Of a stretch of 64,000 nt of DNA, positions 22,858 through 31,598 are shown piece after piece. The position numbers and the translations under genes were made by a program. The notes beneath the pieces were generated by a model that did not search any database, was not told where the DNA came from, and saw only the letters and a list, made by a program, of their open reading frames with translations. The stretch lies in the NCBI GenBank assembly GCA_046331465.1, contig JAXLQV010000004.1:62001-126000 (forward strand), written 5' to 3'. Each line of letters starts with the position of its first letter. The first letter of the stretch is position 1. The DNA comes from UBA5066 sp046331465. Its GTDB lineage: Bacteria > Acidobacteriota > Thermoanaerobaculia > UBA5066.

Positions 22858-25851
22858 ATGGCAAGAAAGCGCTTCTGGCTCGTCTTCCTGGTCGTTCCCC
22901 TCCTCCTGGCGACCCAGATCGAGGCCCAGGGCCTGCCGACGGGGACCTTGAACGGCCGCGTCCAGGAAACGGAAGGTCTCCCGCTGCCGGGAGTGACGGT
23001 GACGGCGAAGTCGCCGGCGCTGCAGGGGACCCGCACCGCGGTCACGAACGTCAACGGCGACTTCGTCCTTCCCAACCTCCCCCCGGGCGAGTACGTCATC
23101 TCCTTCGTGATGTCGGGCTTCCAGAGCGTCACGAGGAACATCAAGGTCTCCTCGGGCCAGCAGACGCCGATGAACGTGAAGCTCTCCATCGCCGCAGTGG
23201 CTGCCGAGGCGATGGTCGTCGCGCAGAGCGAGACCGTCTCCCAGGCGGCGCAGGCGGCGACGACCTACAGCACCGAGATGACGAACAAGCTGCCCGTGAC
23301 CCGGCAGATCCTCGCCTCCGTCGTCCTCAGCGCGGGGGTGAACCAGAACGGGCCGGGCGGCAACGTGACGATCTCCGGCGCGCAGTCGTTCGACAACGTC
23401 ATCACCGTCAACGGCGTGAACATCCAGGACAACATCCGCGGAACGCCCACCAACCAGCTCGTGATCGAGGACGCGATCCAGGAGACGACGACGATGACCT
23501 CCGGCGTCTCCGCGGAGTTCGGCCGCTTCACGGGCGGCGTCATCAACGCGGTGACGAAACAGGGCGGAAACGTCTTCAGCGGTTCGTTCCGGGTGACGCT
23601 GAACAACGACAACTGGCAGTCGGACTCCCCGGTCAAGGTCGACTACACCGACAAGGTCGTCCCGACCTACGAGGCGACCCTCGGAGGGCCGATCTGGAAA
23701 GACCGGATCTGGTTCTTCGGCGCGGGCCGGTACAACAAGGCCGAGTACTCGGGCTCGACGACGGCGGTGAACCCGGGTGACCCGGTCCTCAGCTTCCCGC
23801 GCGCCGACACGGACAAGCGCTACGACGCGAAGCTGACGATCAGCCCGGTCCAGAACCACACGCTGACGGGCTCCTACACGAACGGCGACATCGCGTCGTC
23901 GAACTACGTCTACCCGTATCCCGTCCTCGACCCAGGCATCGTCTACGACCGTCAGACCCCGAGCGAGCTCTACTCCGTCAACTACAACGGGGTCCTCTCG
24001 TCGAACCTCTTCCTCGAGGCCCAGTATTCGAAGAAGGTCTTCAAGTTCCAGAATTCCGGGGGCCGGGTCAACGACCTGATCGCCGGCACGGCGCTGCTGG
24101 TCCTGGACCAGAGCTACGGCCAGATGCACGCGCCGATCTTCTGCGCGACCTGCCCGGGGGCCACGGAGATCCGGGACAACGAGGACATCCTCCTCAAGGG
24201 GACCTGGTTCCTCTCGACGAAGGACCTCGGCTCGCACAACGTCGTCTTCGGGTACGACAACTTCGTGAGCGGAGACCTCAACAACAACTGGCAGTCGGGC
24301 AGCGGCTGGGTGCTCTACCCGACGTCCGTCCAGAGCGTCGGCGGCAACCTCTACCCGGTGATCGACGACAGCTCCTACTTCGAGTACTACCCCATTCCGC
24401 AGATGGCCCAGAAGAGCAAGCTCCGTACGCAGTCGCTCTTCGTGAACGACACCTGGAAGCTGAACGGCAACTGGTCGTTCAACCTCGGGCTCCGGTACGA
24501 CAAGAACAACGCCAAGGACCAGGGGGGCGCGACGACCGCGAACGACAGCGCGTGGAGCCCGCGACTCTCGGCCAGCTGGGACGTCAGGGGTGACGGGAAA
24601 CTGCGGGCCACAGCGAGCTACGCCACGTACGTGGGCCAGATCCAGGAGGGGATGGCAGGAAGCGGCGCAAGCTCGGCGGGCACCCCGGCCTCCTACTACT
24701 ACTACTGGACGGGGGACCCGATCAACGCGAACGCGTCCGGGCCGTTCCTGACGTCGACGCAGGTGCTGCAGAGGATGTTCGCAGCGCTCGGCGTGACCGG
24801 CCTGAACCAGTTCCCGACGGTTCCTGCAGACGTGATCACGCTGCCCGGAGTCAACCTCCAGATCCAGGGCGGCATCTCCTCGCCGAAGGTGAACGAATAC
24901 GTCCTTGGATTCGGCGGCACCGTCGGTCAGAACCTCAGCTACCGGGTGGACGGGGTCCGTCGCGAGTACAAGGACTTCTACACGACGAAGCGCGACCTGA
25001 CGACAGGGAAGGTCGAGGATGCACTCGGAAACGTCTACGACCTCGGCTTTCTCACGAACACGAATCGCCTCGAGCGCGAGTACACCGGCCTTCACACCTC
25101 CCTCGCCTGGAGAACGGGAGGCCTGAATCTCGCCGCGAACTGGACGTGGTCCCACACGATCGGGAACTACATCGGCGAGACGCGGGGCAGCGGAGCCGTG
25201 ACCTCCGGCTCGCTCGAGAACTACCCGGAGTACCTCGACCCGAACTGGTTCGCCCCGCGCGGCGACCTCTCCCAGGACCAGCGTCACCGGGTCCGGATCG
25301 TCGGAACGTATGACTTCAAGGTGGGGATCCTCGGAATCACGCCGGGCCTGGTCGAGTCGTTCGACACCGGGACGCCGTACGGTGCCTACAACGACAACGT
25401 CCCCCTTCTGGACTATGTCAACAACCCGGGCTACGAAACGCCACCGAGCAAGCAGACCTACTACTTCACGGGGCGTGGCGCCTACCGGACGGACGACATC
25501 TGGCGGACGGACCTCTCCCTCAACCTGAGCGCGAACATCGGCCCGGTGGAGGTCTTCGTCCTGCCGCAGGTCCTGAACCTTTTCAACGCCAGCGGCATCA
25601 CCCTCCCGAACCAGACGGTCTACGTGGGGGCGGACGTCGAGCCCGATTCTCGTGGCCTCGTCAGTTTCGACCCCTTCACGACGAAGCCGATCGAATGCCC
25701 GCAGGGCTCCTCGGCGGCGCAGTGCAGCGCAATGAACGCGAACTGGATCAAGGGGCCGAACTTCGGGAAGGGGACGGTCGGCGGCTCGGGGCAGTACGCG
25801 AGCTTCCAGCGACCCCGCGTCTGGTCCATCTCCATGGGAATTCGCTTCTAG
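22858..25851 (+). CDS. TonB-dependent receptor, Oar-like (receptor 3)
   Basis: The protein has 997 residues. The signal peptide is MARKRFWLVFLVVPLLLATQIEAQ. A carboxypeptidase-regulatory-like domain follows (GTLNGRVQETEGLPLPGVTVTAK), then the plug (NQNGPGGNVTISGAQSFDN, SGVSAEFGRFTGGVINAVTK) and a barrel ending WSISMGIRF. It is very similar to receptor 4 over its whole length, including a loop with Cys429-x-x-Cys432 and a second Cys pair near the C-terminus, so the two arose by duplication. The ATG at 22858 is supported by GGAGGAACAG and the signal peptide. A terminator-like hairpin separates it from the phosphoesterase lipoprotein gene 111 bp downstream. The substrate is not predictable from sequence. 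Confidence 0.92.
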   Translation: MARKRFWLVFLVVPLLLATQIEAQGLPTGTLNGRVQETEGLPLPGVTVTAKSPALQGTRTAVTNVNGDFVLPNLPPGEYVISFVMSGFQSVTRNIKVSSGQQTPMNVKLSIAAVAAEAMVVAQSETVSQAAQAATTYSTEMTNKLPVTRQILASVVLSAGVNQNGPGGNVTISGAQSFDNVITVNGVNIQDNIRGTPTNQLVIEDAIQETTTMTSGVSAEFGRFTGGVINAVTKQGGNVFSGSFRVTLNNDNWQSDSPVKVDYTDKVVPTYEATLGGPIWKDRIWFFGAGRYNKAEYSGSTTAVNPGDPVLSFPRADTDKRYDAKLTISPVQNHTLTGSYTNGDIASSNYVYPYPVLDPGIVYDRQTPSELYSVNYNGVLSSNLFLEAQYSKKVFKFQNSGGRVNDLIAGTALLVLDQSYGQMHAPIFCATCPGATEIRDNEDILLKGTWFLSTKDLGSHNVVFGYDNFVSGDLNNNWQSGSGWVLYPTSVQSVGGNLYPVIDDSSYFEYYPIPQMAQKSKLRTQSLFVNDTWKLNGNWSFNLGLRYDKNNAKDQGGATTANDSAWSPRLSASWDVRGDGKLRATASYATYVGQIQEGMAGSGASSAGTPASYYYYWTGDPINANASGPFLTSTQVLQRMFAALGVTGLNQFPTVPADVITLPGVNLQIQGGISSPKVNEYVLGFGGTVGQNLSYRVDGVRREYKDFYTTKRDLTTGKVEDALGNVYDLGFLTNTNRLEREYTGLHTSLAWRTGGLNLAANWTWSHTIGNYIGETRGSGAVTSGSLENYPEYLDPNWFAPRGDLSQDQRHRVRIVGTYDFKVGILGITPGLVESFDTGTPYGAYNDNVPLLDYVNNPGYETPPSKQTYYFTGRGAYRTDDIWRTDLSLNLSANIGPVEVFVLPQVLNLFNASGITLPNQTVYVGADVEPDSRGLVSFDPFTTKPIECPQGSSAAQCSAMNANWIKGPNFGKGTVGGSGQYASFQRPRVWSISMGIRF

Positions 25852-25876
25852 CGAACTTCCCATCTCCGTCACTGCG

Positions 25877-25901
25877 GCCCCCTGGCCTTCGGCCGGGGGG
25901 C
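25877..25901 (+). terminator. terminator between receptor 3 and its partner gene
   Basis: An 11-bp stem (one G-T pair) at 25877-25887 and 25891-25901 encloses a TTC loop and is followed by TTTTCCC. It is a plausible intrinsic terminator, so the partner gene likely has its own promoter. Confidence 0.65.
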
Positions 25902-25946
25902 TTTTCCCTCTTCGGCCTCCGCCGATTAATGGCCGAACGGCAGGGC

Positions 25947-25952
25947 TATCCT
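25947..25952 (+). promoter_or_regulatory. -10 box TATCCT of paralogue 2
   Basis: It ends 11 nt before the GTG at 25963. The spacing is identical to the boxes of paralogues 3 and 4. No Shine-Dalgarno sequence is present. Confidence 0.5.
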
Positions 25953-25962
25953 TTCCCCCGAA

Positions 25963-28068
25963 GTGCGGAAGGCATCGGCGCCGATCGGTGCGCTCCTCGT
26001 GGCAGGGCTCGCGCTCCTGCCTCTCGGAGGCTGTGCGCGCTCCGGCGCCCGCATCCCGGACCTCCGCTTCCCGAACGCCCCCGTCGTCCTGATCTCGGTC
26101 GACACGCTCCGCTCGGATCGCCTGCCGATGTACGGCTACGGGAAGGTCGCGACGCCGGCGCTCGACGCGCTCCGGAAGGACGCGATCCTCTTCGAGCGCG
26201 CGTATTCCCACATCCCGCTCACGCTTCCCTCGCACACCTCGCTCTTCACCGGCCTCGAGCCCGGGATGCACGGGGTCCTCGACAACTCCGGCTACCGGCT
26301 CCCCGCGGGCGACCCGACGCTGGCGGAATTGCTGAAGAAGGCCGGCTACGCGACGGGAGGCGCGGTGTCGGCGGCGGTGCTCGGCGGGCGGAGCGGCATC
26401 GGGAGGGGCTTCGACTTCTGGGAGGACCACGTCGAGGCCAGCGGGCCGGTCTCGATGCTCGATTTCGTCGAGCGGCCGGGCGGCGAGACCGCCGGGCTCC
26501 TCCTCGAGTGGATCCGGGCGAATGCCGGGCGTCCCTTCTTCGCGTTCCTACACACCTACGAGCCGCACGCGCCGCACGTGGCTCCCGAGCCGTTCCGCTC
26601 GCGGTACGCCGACCCGTACGACGGGGAGGTCGCCGCCTCGGACGCCATCGTCGGCGCCTTCCTCGACGAGCTCCGGAAGTCGGGGATCTACGACCGGGCC
26701 GTCGTCCTCTTCCTTTCCGACCACGGCGAGGGGCTCGGCGACCACGGGGAGCAGCAGCACGGCATCTTCCTCTACCGCGAGTCGATCCAGGTGCCGCTCC
26801 TCCTGAAGCTGCCGGGGCAGGCGCTCGCGGGGACGACGGTGAGCGCGCCGGTCCAGCTCACCGACGTCTTCCCGACGATCGGGGGCCTCCTCGCCCTCCC
26901 GGGCTTTCCGGAGCGGCCGGGGACGTTCTCCCTCGCGAGCCTCGCGGCCGGGGCGGCTGCCCCGGACCGCCGCGTCTTCGCGGAGAACTTCAGCCCGCGG
27001 ATCCGGCTCGGGTGGAGCGAGCTCCGCGCGCTCGTCTCTCCGACGCACCACTACATCGAGGCGCCGCGGCCGGAGCTGTACGACCTCGCGAACGACCCGG
27101 CGGAGACGACGAACCTCGCGGACCGGAGGCCGCCGGAGCTGCGGGCGATGGTCGTGGAGACGGAGCGGCGCCGGACGGCCCTCCGCGCCCCCGAGCCCGT
27201 GGACGCGGAGACGGCGAAGAAGCTCCAGGCTCTCGGGTACCTCACGGGAACGGCCCGCGACGACGGCGGGGCGCGGCCGGACCCGAAGGACGCGATCGGG
27301 AGCCTCGTGAAGCTGCAGTCGGCCGCGGAGCTCCACCAGGCGGGACGGAGCGCCGAGGCGGTACCGATCCTCCTCGAGGTCCTCGCCACGAACCCCCGCC
27401 TCGTCGACGGCTGGGAGATCCTCGCGAACGCACTCGAGAAGCTCGGACGGCTGGACGAGGCGCTCGCGGCGCTGAAGAAGACGGTCGCCCTCTCGCCGCC
27501 GGGAAGGTCAAACTACCTCGTCGACGTCGCGGCCCTGGCTCTCCGCGCCGGCCGCCTCGACGAGGCTCGCCGGCACGCGGAGCTCGCGCGCGACCTCGGC
27601 GATGCCCGGGCTTACGCGGTTCTCGGGCGCGTCGCCATCCGCGAAGGGAAGCTCGGCGAGGCGCTCCGGGTGGTCGACGACGGACTCGCGAAGTCGGGCT
27701 CGCCCCCGGCGGCCGGCCTCCACGTCCTGAAGGCGGAGGTCTTCGGGCGGCAGGAGAAGCTCGACGCGGCGGAAGGGGAGTACCGGCTCGAGCTCGCGGC
27801 GTACCCGCGGAGCCTCGAGGCGCTGGCGGGCCTCGCGATCGTCGCGGCTTCGCGCGGCGACCTGGCCGAGGCCTCGCGCCGCGTCGCGGCGATGGTGAAG
27901 GCGGTCCCGACCGCGGACGCCTACCTCGCGGGCTACTTCAGCCTGAAGAGCTTCGGCAAGGGTGACGAGGCGAAGGCGCTCCTCGCGGAGGGGCAGCGAG
28001 CCTTCCCGCTCGACGGGCGCCTCGCGCGCGCGGAGAGCGCGCCCGGGCGTACGGCGAGAGCCCGCTGA
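25963..28068 (+). CDS. Sulfatase/alkaline-phosphatase-superfamily lipoprotein with TPRs (paralogue 2)
   Basis: The protein has 701 residues from GTG. The lipobox LGGC gives lipid-modified Cys24. Catalytic motifs are ISVDTLRSDRL (Asp47), PLTLPSHTSLFTG (Thr87 in the nucleophile position, His91 replacing Arg), TYEPHAPHVAPEPF and SDHGEGLGDHGEQQHG. The TPR region runs from about residue 430 (VDGWEILANALEKLGRLDEALAALKKTVALSP). It is the partner of receptor 3 and closely similar to paralogue 3. It probably faces the periplasm or cell surface on a lipid anchor. The missing Cys/Ser excludes a formylglycine enzyme; phosphodiesterase or group-transfer chemistry is possible but unproven. Confidence 0.87.
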   Translation: MRKASAPIGALLVAGLALLPLGGCARSGARIPDLRFPNAPVVLISVDTLRSDRLPMYGYGKVATPALDALRKDAILFERAYSHIPLTLPSHTSLFTGLEPGMHGVLDNSGYRLPAGDPTLAELLKKAGYATGGAVSAAVLGGRSGIGRGFDFWEDHVEASGPVSMLDFVERPGGETAGLLLEWIRANAGRPFFAFLHTYEPHAPHVAPEPFRSRYADPYDGEVAASDAIVGAFLDELRKSGIYDRAVVLFLSDHGEGLGDHGEQQHGIFLYRESIQVPLLLKLPGQALAGTTVSAPVQLTDVFPTIGGLLALPGFPERPGTFSLASLAAGAAAPDRRVFAENFSPRIRLGWSELRALVSPTHHYIEAPRPELYDLANDPAETTNLADRRPPELRAMVVETERRRTALRAPEPVDAETAKKLQALGYLTGTARDDGGARPDPKDAIGSLVKLQSAAELHQAGRSAEAVPILLEVLATNPRLVDGWEILANALEKLGRLDEALAALKKTVALSPPGRSNYLVDVAALALRAGRLDEARRHAELARDLGDARAYAVLGRVAIREGKLGEALRVVDDGLAKSGSPPAAGLHVLKAEVFGRQEKLDAAEGEYRLELAAYPRSLEALAGLAIVAASRGDLAEASRRVAAMVKAVPTADAYLAGYFSLKSFGKGDEAKALLAEGQRAFPLDGRLARAESAPGRTARAR

Positions 28069-28154
28069 AGAGCTGGTCCGTATCCCGCCGGGCCCGCGGT
28101 GAGGCGTTCGGTCTCGACCGCGGGTTCCCAATCGCTTGATTCGAGGCTCCGCCT

Positions 28155-28171
28155 CGGCACGAGGTTTTCAT
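28155..28171 (+). promoter_or_regulatory. -24/-12-like promoter motif of receptor 4
   Basis: CGGCAC-N5-TTTCAT, followed by TCATGA 20 bp after the first TCATG. The arrangement is the same as in the receptor 3 leader. Confidence 0.45.
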
Positions 28172-28314
28172 GTCGGTCCTCGAATTGTCATGAGTCTCAG
28201 TCGAGATACTTGTACCACTCGACGCGCCGAAGCCTCTCGAACATGCATGAAGAGCGCTCTTCGGTCGCAGCTGGCGTCGTCTCCGCCGGGCTGCGACGTG
28301 CGGGACCGGCACTC

Positions 28315-28345
28315 CAATTTCCGCGATTCCCGTCCGGGATCCTGC
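28315..28345 (+). repeat. 31-bp leader block shared with the receptor 3 leader (copy 2)
   Basis: It differs from 22537-22567 at only two positions, although it lies about 170 bp before the ATG rather than 290. Confidence 0.7.
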
Positions 28346-28515
28346 AACGCCCCTCGCCCGCCGCCCCGGAGCCGCGCGGACCGGACACCGAGGGAACGAA
28401 GGCGAGCGGCGTGGGCCGTGCCGTGGCCGGTCCGCCGCACGAGGGCGAGATCCGTCTGACACGTCCTGACTCCATCGAACACGAATTCGAAACAGCCCAT
28501 TCGGAGGAACAGGCG

Positions 28516-31500
28516 ATGAAAACAAAATGGCTCTGGCTCGCCCTCCTGGTCGTGCCCCTCCTGGCGTCGACTCGGCTCGAGGCGCAGGGTCTTCCCACCG
28601 GAACCCTGACCGGTCGCGTCGCCGAGACGGAAGGCCTTCCGCTCCCGGGCGTGACCGTGACCGCGAAGTCGCCGTCGCTGCAGGGGACGCGCACCGCGGT
28701 CACGAACCTGAACGGCGACTTCGTCCTACCGAACCTTCCCCCGGGAGACTACGTCGTCTCCTTCATCATGTCGGGATTCCAGAGCGCCACGAGGAGCATG
28801 AAAGTCTCCGCGGGTCAGCAGTCTCCCGTGAACGTGAAGCTCTCCATCGCGGCGGTCGCCGCCGAGGCGATGGTCGTGGCCCAGAGCGAGACGGTCTCCC
28901 AGACCTCGCAGGCCGCGACGACCTACAGCACGGAGCTGACGAACAAGCTCCCCGTCGCGCGCACGATCAACTCGTCGGTCATCCTGAGCGCGGGAGTGAA
29001 CCAGAACGGCCCGGGCGGCAACCCGACGATCTCCGGAGCGCAGTCGTTCGACAACGTCATCACGGTCAACGGCGTGAACATCCAGGACAACATCCGCGGG
29101 ACGCCGACGAACCAGCTCGTCATCGAGGACGCGATCCAGGAGACGACGACGATGACCGCCGGCGTCTCGGCCGAGTACGGGCGCTTCACGGGCGGCGTCA
29201 TCAACGCGGTGACGAAGCAGGGCGGGAACAGCTTCAGCGGCTCGTTCCGGGCGACGCTGAACAACGACAACTGGCAGTCCGACACGCCGATCAAGGTCGA
29301 CTACCTCGACAAGGTGGTGCCGACGTACGAGGCGACGCTCGGCGGGCCGCTCTGGAAGGACCGGATCTGGTTCTTCGGCGCGGGCCGCTACAACAAGAAC
29401 GAGTACTCCGGCTCGACGACGGCGGTGAACCCGGGCGACCCGGTCCTCAGCTTCCCCCGCGCCGACACCGACAAGCGCTACGAGGCGAAGCTGACGATCA
29501 GCCCCTTCCAGAACCACACCGTGACCGGCTCCTACACGAACGGCGACATCACGTCGTCGAACTACGTCTACCCGTACCCGGTCCTCGACCCGAGCATCGT
29601 CTACGACCGCCAGACGCCGAGCGACCTCCTGGCGATCAACTACAACGGCGTCCTGACGTCGAACCTCTTCCTCGAGGCCCAGTACTCGAAGAAGCAGTTC
29701 AAGTTCGAGAACGCGGGGAGCCGGGTGAACGAGCTGATCGGCGGGACGGCGCTCCTCGTCCTCGACCAGAACTACGGGCAGATGTACTCGCCGATCTTCT
29801 GCGCGGTCTGCCCGGGAGCGACCGAGAAGCGCGACAACCAGGACGTCCTCGTGAAGGGGACCTGGTTCCTCTCGACGAAGGACCTCGGCTCGCACAACGT
29901 CGTCGCCGGATACGACAACTTCGAGAGCGGCGACCTCAGCAACAACTGGCAGTCGGGGAGCTCCTGGGTCCTCTTCCCGACGTCGGTCCAGAGCGTGGGG
30001 GGGAACCTCTACCCAGTCATCGACGACAGCTCCTACTTCGAGTACTACCCGATCCCGCAGCTCGCGCAGAAGAGCAAGCTGCGGACGCAGTCGGTCTTCG
30101 TGAACGACTCCTGGAAGCTGAACGGGAACTTCGCGTTCAACCTCGGCGTCCGCTGGGACAAGAACGACGCCACGGACCAGGGAGGGGCGAAGACGGCGAA
30201 CGACGACGCCTTCAGCCCGCGCCTCTCGGCGACCTGGGACCCGAAGGGGGACGGGAAGCTCCGCCTGACGGCGAGCTACGCGACCTACGTGGGCCAGCTC
30301 CAGGAGGGGATCGCCGGGAGCGGCGCGAGCGCGGCCGGGACCCCGGCCTCCTACTACTACTACTGGACGGGAGCCCCGATCAACGAGAGCCAGAACGGGC
30401 CGTTCCTGACGACGACCCAGGTGCTCCAGCGGATGTTCGCGGCGCTCGGCGTCACGGGCCTCAACCAGTTCCCGACGGTCGACCCGGACATCGTGAACCT
30501 CCCGGGAGTGAACACTCAAATCCTGAACGGAGTGACGTCGCCGAAGGTGGACGAAGCCGTTCTCGGAATCGGAGGCGCGTACGGCACGGGATTCACGTAC
30601 CGGGTGGACGGCGTCTGGCGCAAGTACAAGGACTTCTACTCGACGAGGCGCGACACCACGACCGGGAAGGTCGAGGACGCCCTCGGGAACGTCTACGACC
30701 TCGGTTTCCTCGGGAACTCGAACATCCCGGAGCGCAAGTACACTGGCCTCCACACCTCCGTCGCTTGGCGGGCGGGGTCGCTGAACCTCGCGGCGAACTG
30801 GACCTGGTCGCACACGATCGGGAACTTCGTGGGCGAGACGCGCGGCTCCGGCCCCGTGACGACGCTCGGCTTCGAGGAGTACCCGGAGTACTTCGACACG
30901 AACTGGTACGCCCCCCGAGGCGACTTGTCACAGGACCAGCGCCACAGGGTGCGCCTCGTTGCCACGTACGACTTCAAGCTCGGCCCGGTCGGGATCACGC
31001 CGGGCCTGGTGCAATCCTTCGACACGGGGACGCCGTACGGCGCGGCGGGGCCCATCCAATCCTACTGGTACGTGACGAACCCGGGCTACGAGAACCCCCC
31101 CCCGTCGGTGAACTACTGGTTCACCTCGCGGAACGCGTACCGGACGGACGACGTCTGGCGCACCGACCTCTCCCTCAACCTGAGCGCGAACCTCGGGCCG
31201 GTCGAGCTCTTCGTCCTCCCCCAGGTGCTGAACGTCTTCAACTCGGACGCGGTGATCGCGCCGAACACCTCCATCTACGTCGGCAACGGGACGACACCCG
31301 ACAGCCGGGGCCTCGTCCGCTTCGACCCCTTCACCGCGACGCCCGTCGAGTGCCCGCAGACGGCGAGCGCGGGCGAGTGCGCGGCGATGGGCGCGAACTG
31401 GAAGAAGGGGCCGAACTTCGGGAGCGCGACGATCGGCGGCGCGGCGGGCAGCTACCAGCTTCCCCGCGTCTGGTCGATCTCCATGGGAATCCGCTTCTGA
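28516..31500 (+). CDS. TonB-dependent receptor, Oar-like (receptor 4)
   Basis: The protein has 994 residues: signal peptide MKTKWLWLALLVVPLLASTRLEAQ, carboxypeptidase-regulatory-like domain (TGTLTGRVAETEGLPLPGVTV), plug (TAGVSAEYGRFTGGVINAVTKQGGN) and a barrel ending WSISMGIRF. It is a close paralogue of receptor 3, keeping the Cys429/Cys432 loop (ICAVCPGATEKRDNQD), the C-terminal Cys pair and nearly all indels. Differences cluster in predicted extracellular loops, as expected for diverging ligand specificity. Two phosphoesterase-like lipoprotein genes follow in the same direction. The start is set by GGAGGAACAG and the signal peptide. Confidence 0.92.
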   Translation: MKTKWLWLALLVVPLLASTRLEAQGLPTGTLTGRVAETEGLPLPGVTVTAKSPSLQGTRTAVTNLNGDFVLPNLPPGDYVVSFIMSGFQSATRSMKVSAGQQSPVNVKLSIAAVAAEAMVVAQSETVSQTSQAATTYSTELTNKLPVARTINSSVILSAGVNQNGPGGNPTISGAQSFDNVITVNGVNIQDNIRGTPTNQLVIEDAIQETTTMTAGVSAEYGRFTGGVINAVTKQGGNSFSGSFRATLNNDNWQSDTPIKVDYLDKVVPTYEATLGGPLWKDRIWFFGAGRYNKNEYSGSTTAVNPGDPVLSFPRADTDKRYEAKLTISPFQNHTVTGSYTNGDITSSNYVYPYPVLDPSIVYDRQTPSDLLAINYNGVLTSNLFLEAQYSKKQFKFENAGSRVNELIGGTALLVLDQNYGQMYSPIFCAVCPGATEKRDNQDVLVKGTWFLSTKDLGSHNVVAGYDNFESGDLSNNWQSGSSWVLFPTSVQSVGGNLYPVIDDSSYFEYYPIPQLAQKSKLRTQSVFVNDSWKLNGNFAFNLGVRWDKNDATDQGGAKTANDDAFSPRLSATWDPKGDGKLRLTASYATYVGQLQEGIAGSGASAAGTPASYYYYWTGAPINESQNGPFLTTTQVLQRMFAALGVTGLNQFPTVDPDIVNLPGVNTQILNGVTSPKVDEAVLGIGGAYGTGFTYRVDGVWRKYKDFYSTRRDTTTGKVEDALGNVYDLGFLGNSNIPERKYTGLHTSVAWRAGSLNLAANWTWSHTIGNFVGETRGSGPVTTLGFEEYPEYFDTNWYAPRGDLSQDQRHRVRLVATYDFKLGPVGITPGLVQSFDTGTPYGAAGPIQSYWYVTNPGYENPPPSVNYWFTSRNAYRTDDVWRTDLSLNLSANLGPVELFVLPQVLNVFNSDAVIAPNTSIYVGNGTTPDSRGLVRFDPFTATPVECPQTASAGECAAMGANWKKGPNFGSATIGGAAGSYQLPRVWSISMGIRF

Positions 31501-31519
31501 GGCCGGCAGCCTCGTGACC

Positions 31520-31553
31520 GGGAGGCTCCCGTCCCTCCGGACGGGGGCCTCCC
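31520..31553 (+). terminator. 15-bp hairpin after receptor 4
   Basis: 31520-31534 pairs with 31539-31553 (one G-T pair) around CTCC, 20 bp after the stop. There is no T-run. Confidence 0.5.
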
Positions 31554-31582
31554 TCCCGGGCCGCGCGAGGGAGGGGCCGGTC

Positions 31583-31588
31583 TATCCT
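31583..31588 (+). promoter_or_regulatory. -10 box TATCCT of paralogue 3
   Basis: It ends exactly 11 nt before the ATG at 31599, as in the other two boxes of this gene family. Confidence 0.5.
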
Positions 31589-31598
31589 CGGGGCCGAG

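Larger units (their letters stand above)
28069..28515. other. 447-bp non-coding leader region of receptor 4
   Basis: No gene is seen. It carries the -24/-12-like motif (28155-28171), TCATG and TCATGA 20 bp apart (28168 and 28188), the 31-bp block shared with the receptor 3 leader (28315-28345) and the ribosome site GGAGGAACAG. The predicted leader is about 335 nt. Confidence 0.65.

Noticed and set aside
22259..28515. Transposition as the origin of the duplicated receptor cassettes
   Set aside because: No transposase, terminal inverted repeats or target duplications are visible; similarity covers genes plus leaders, which fits tandem duplication.
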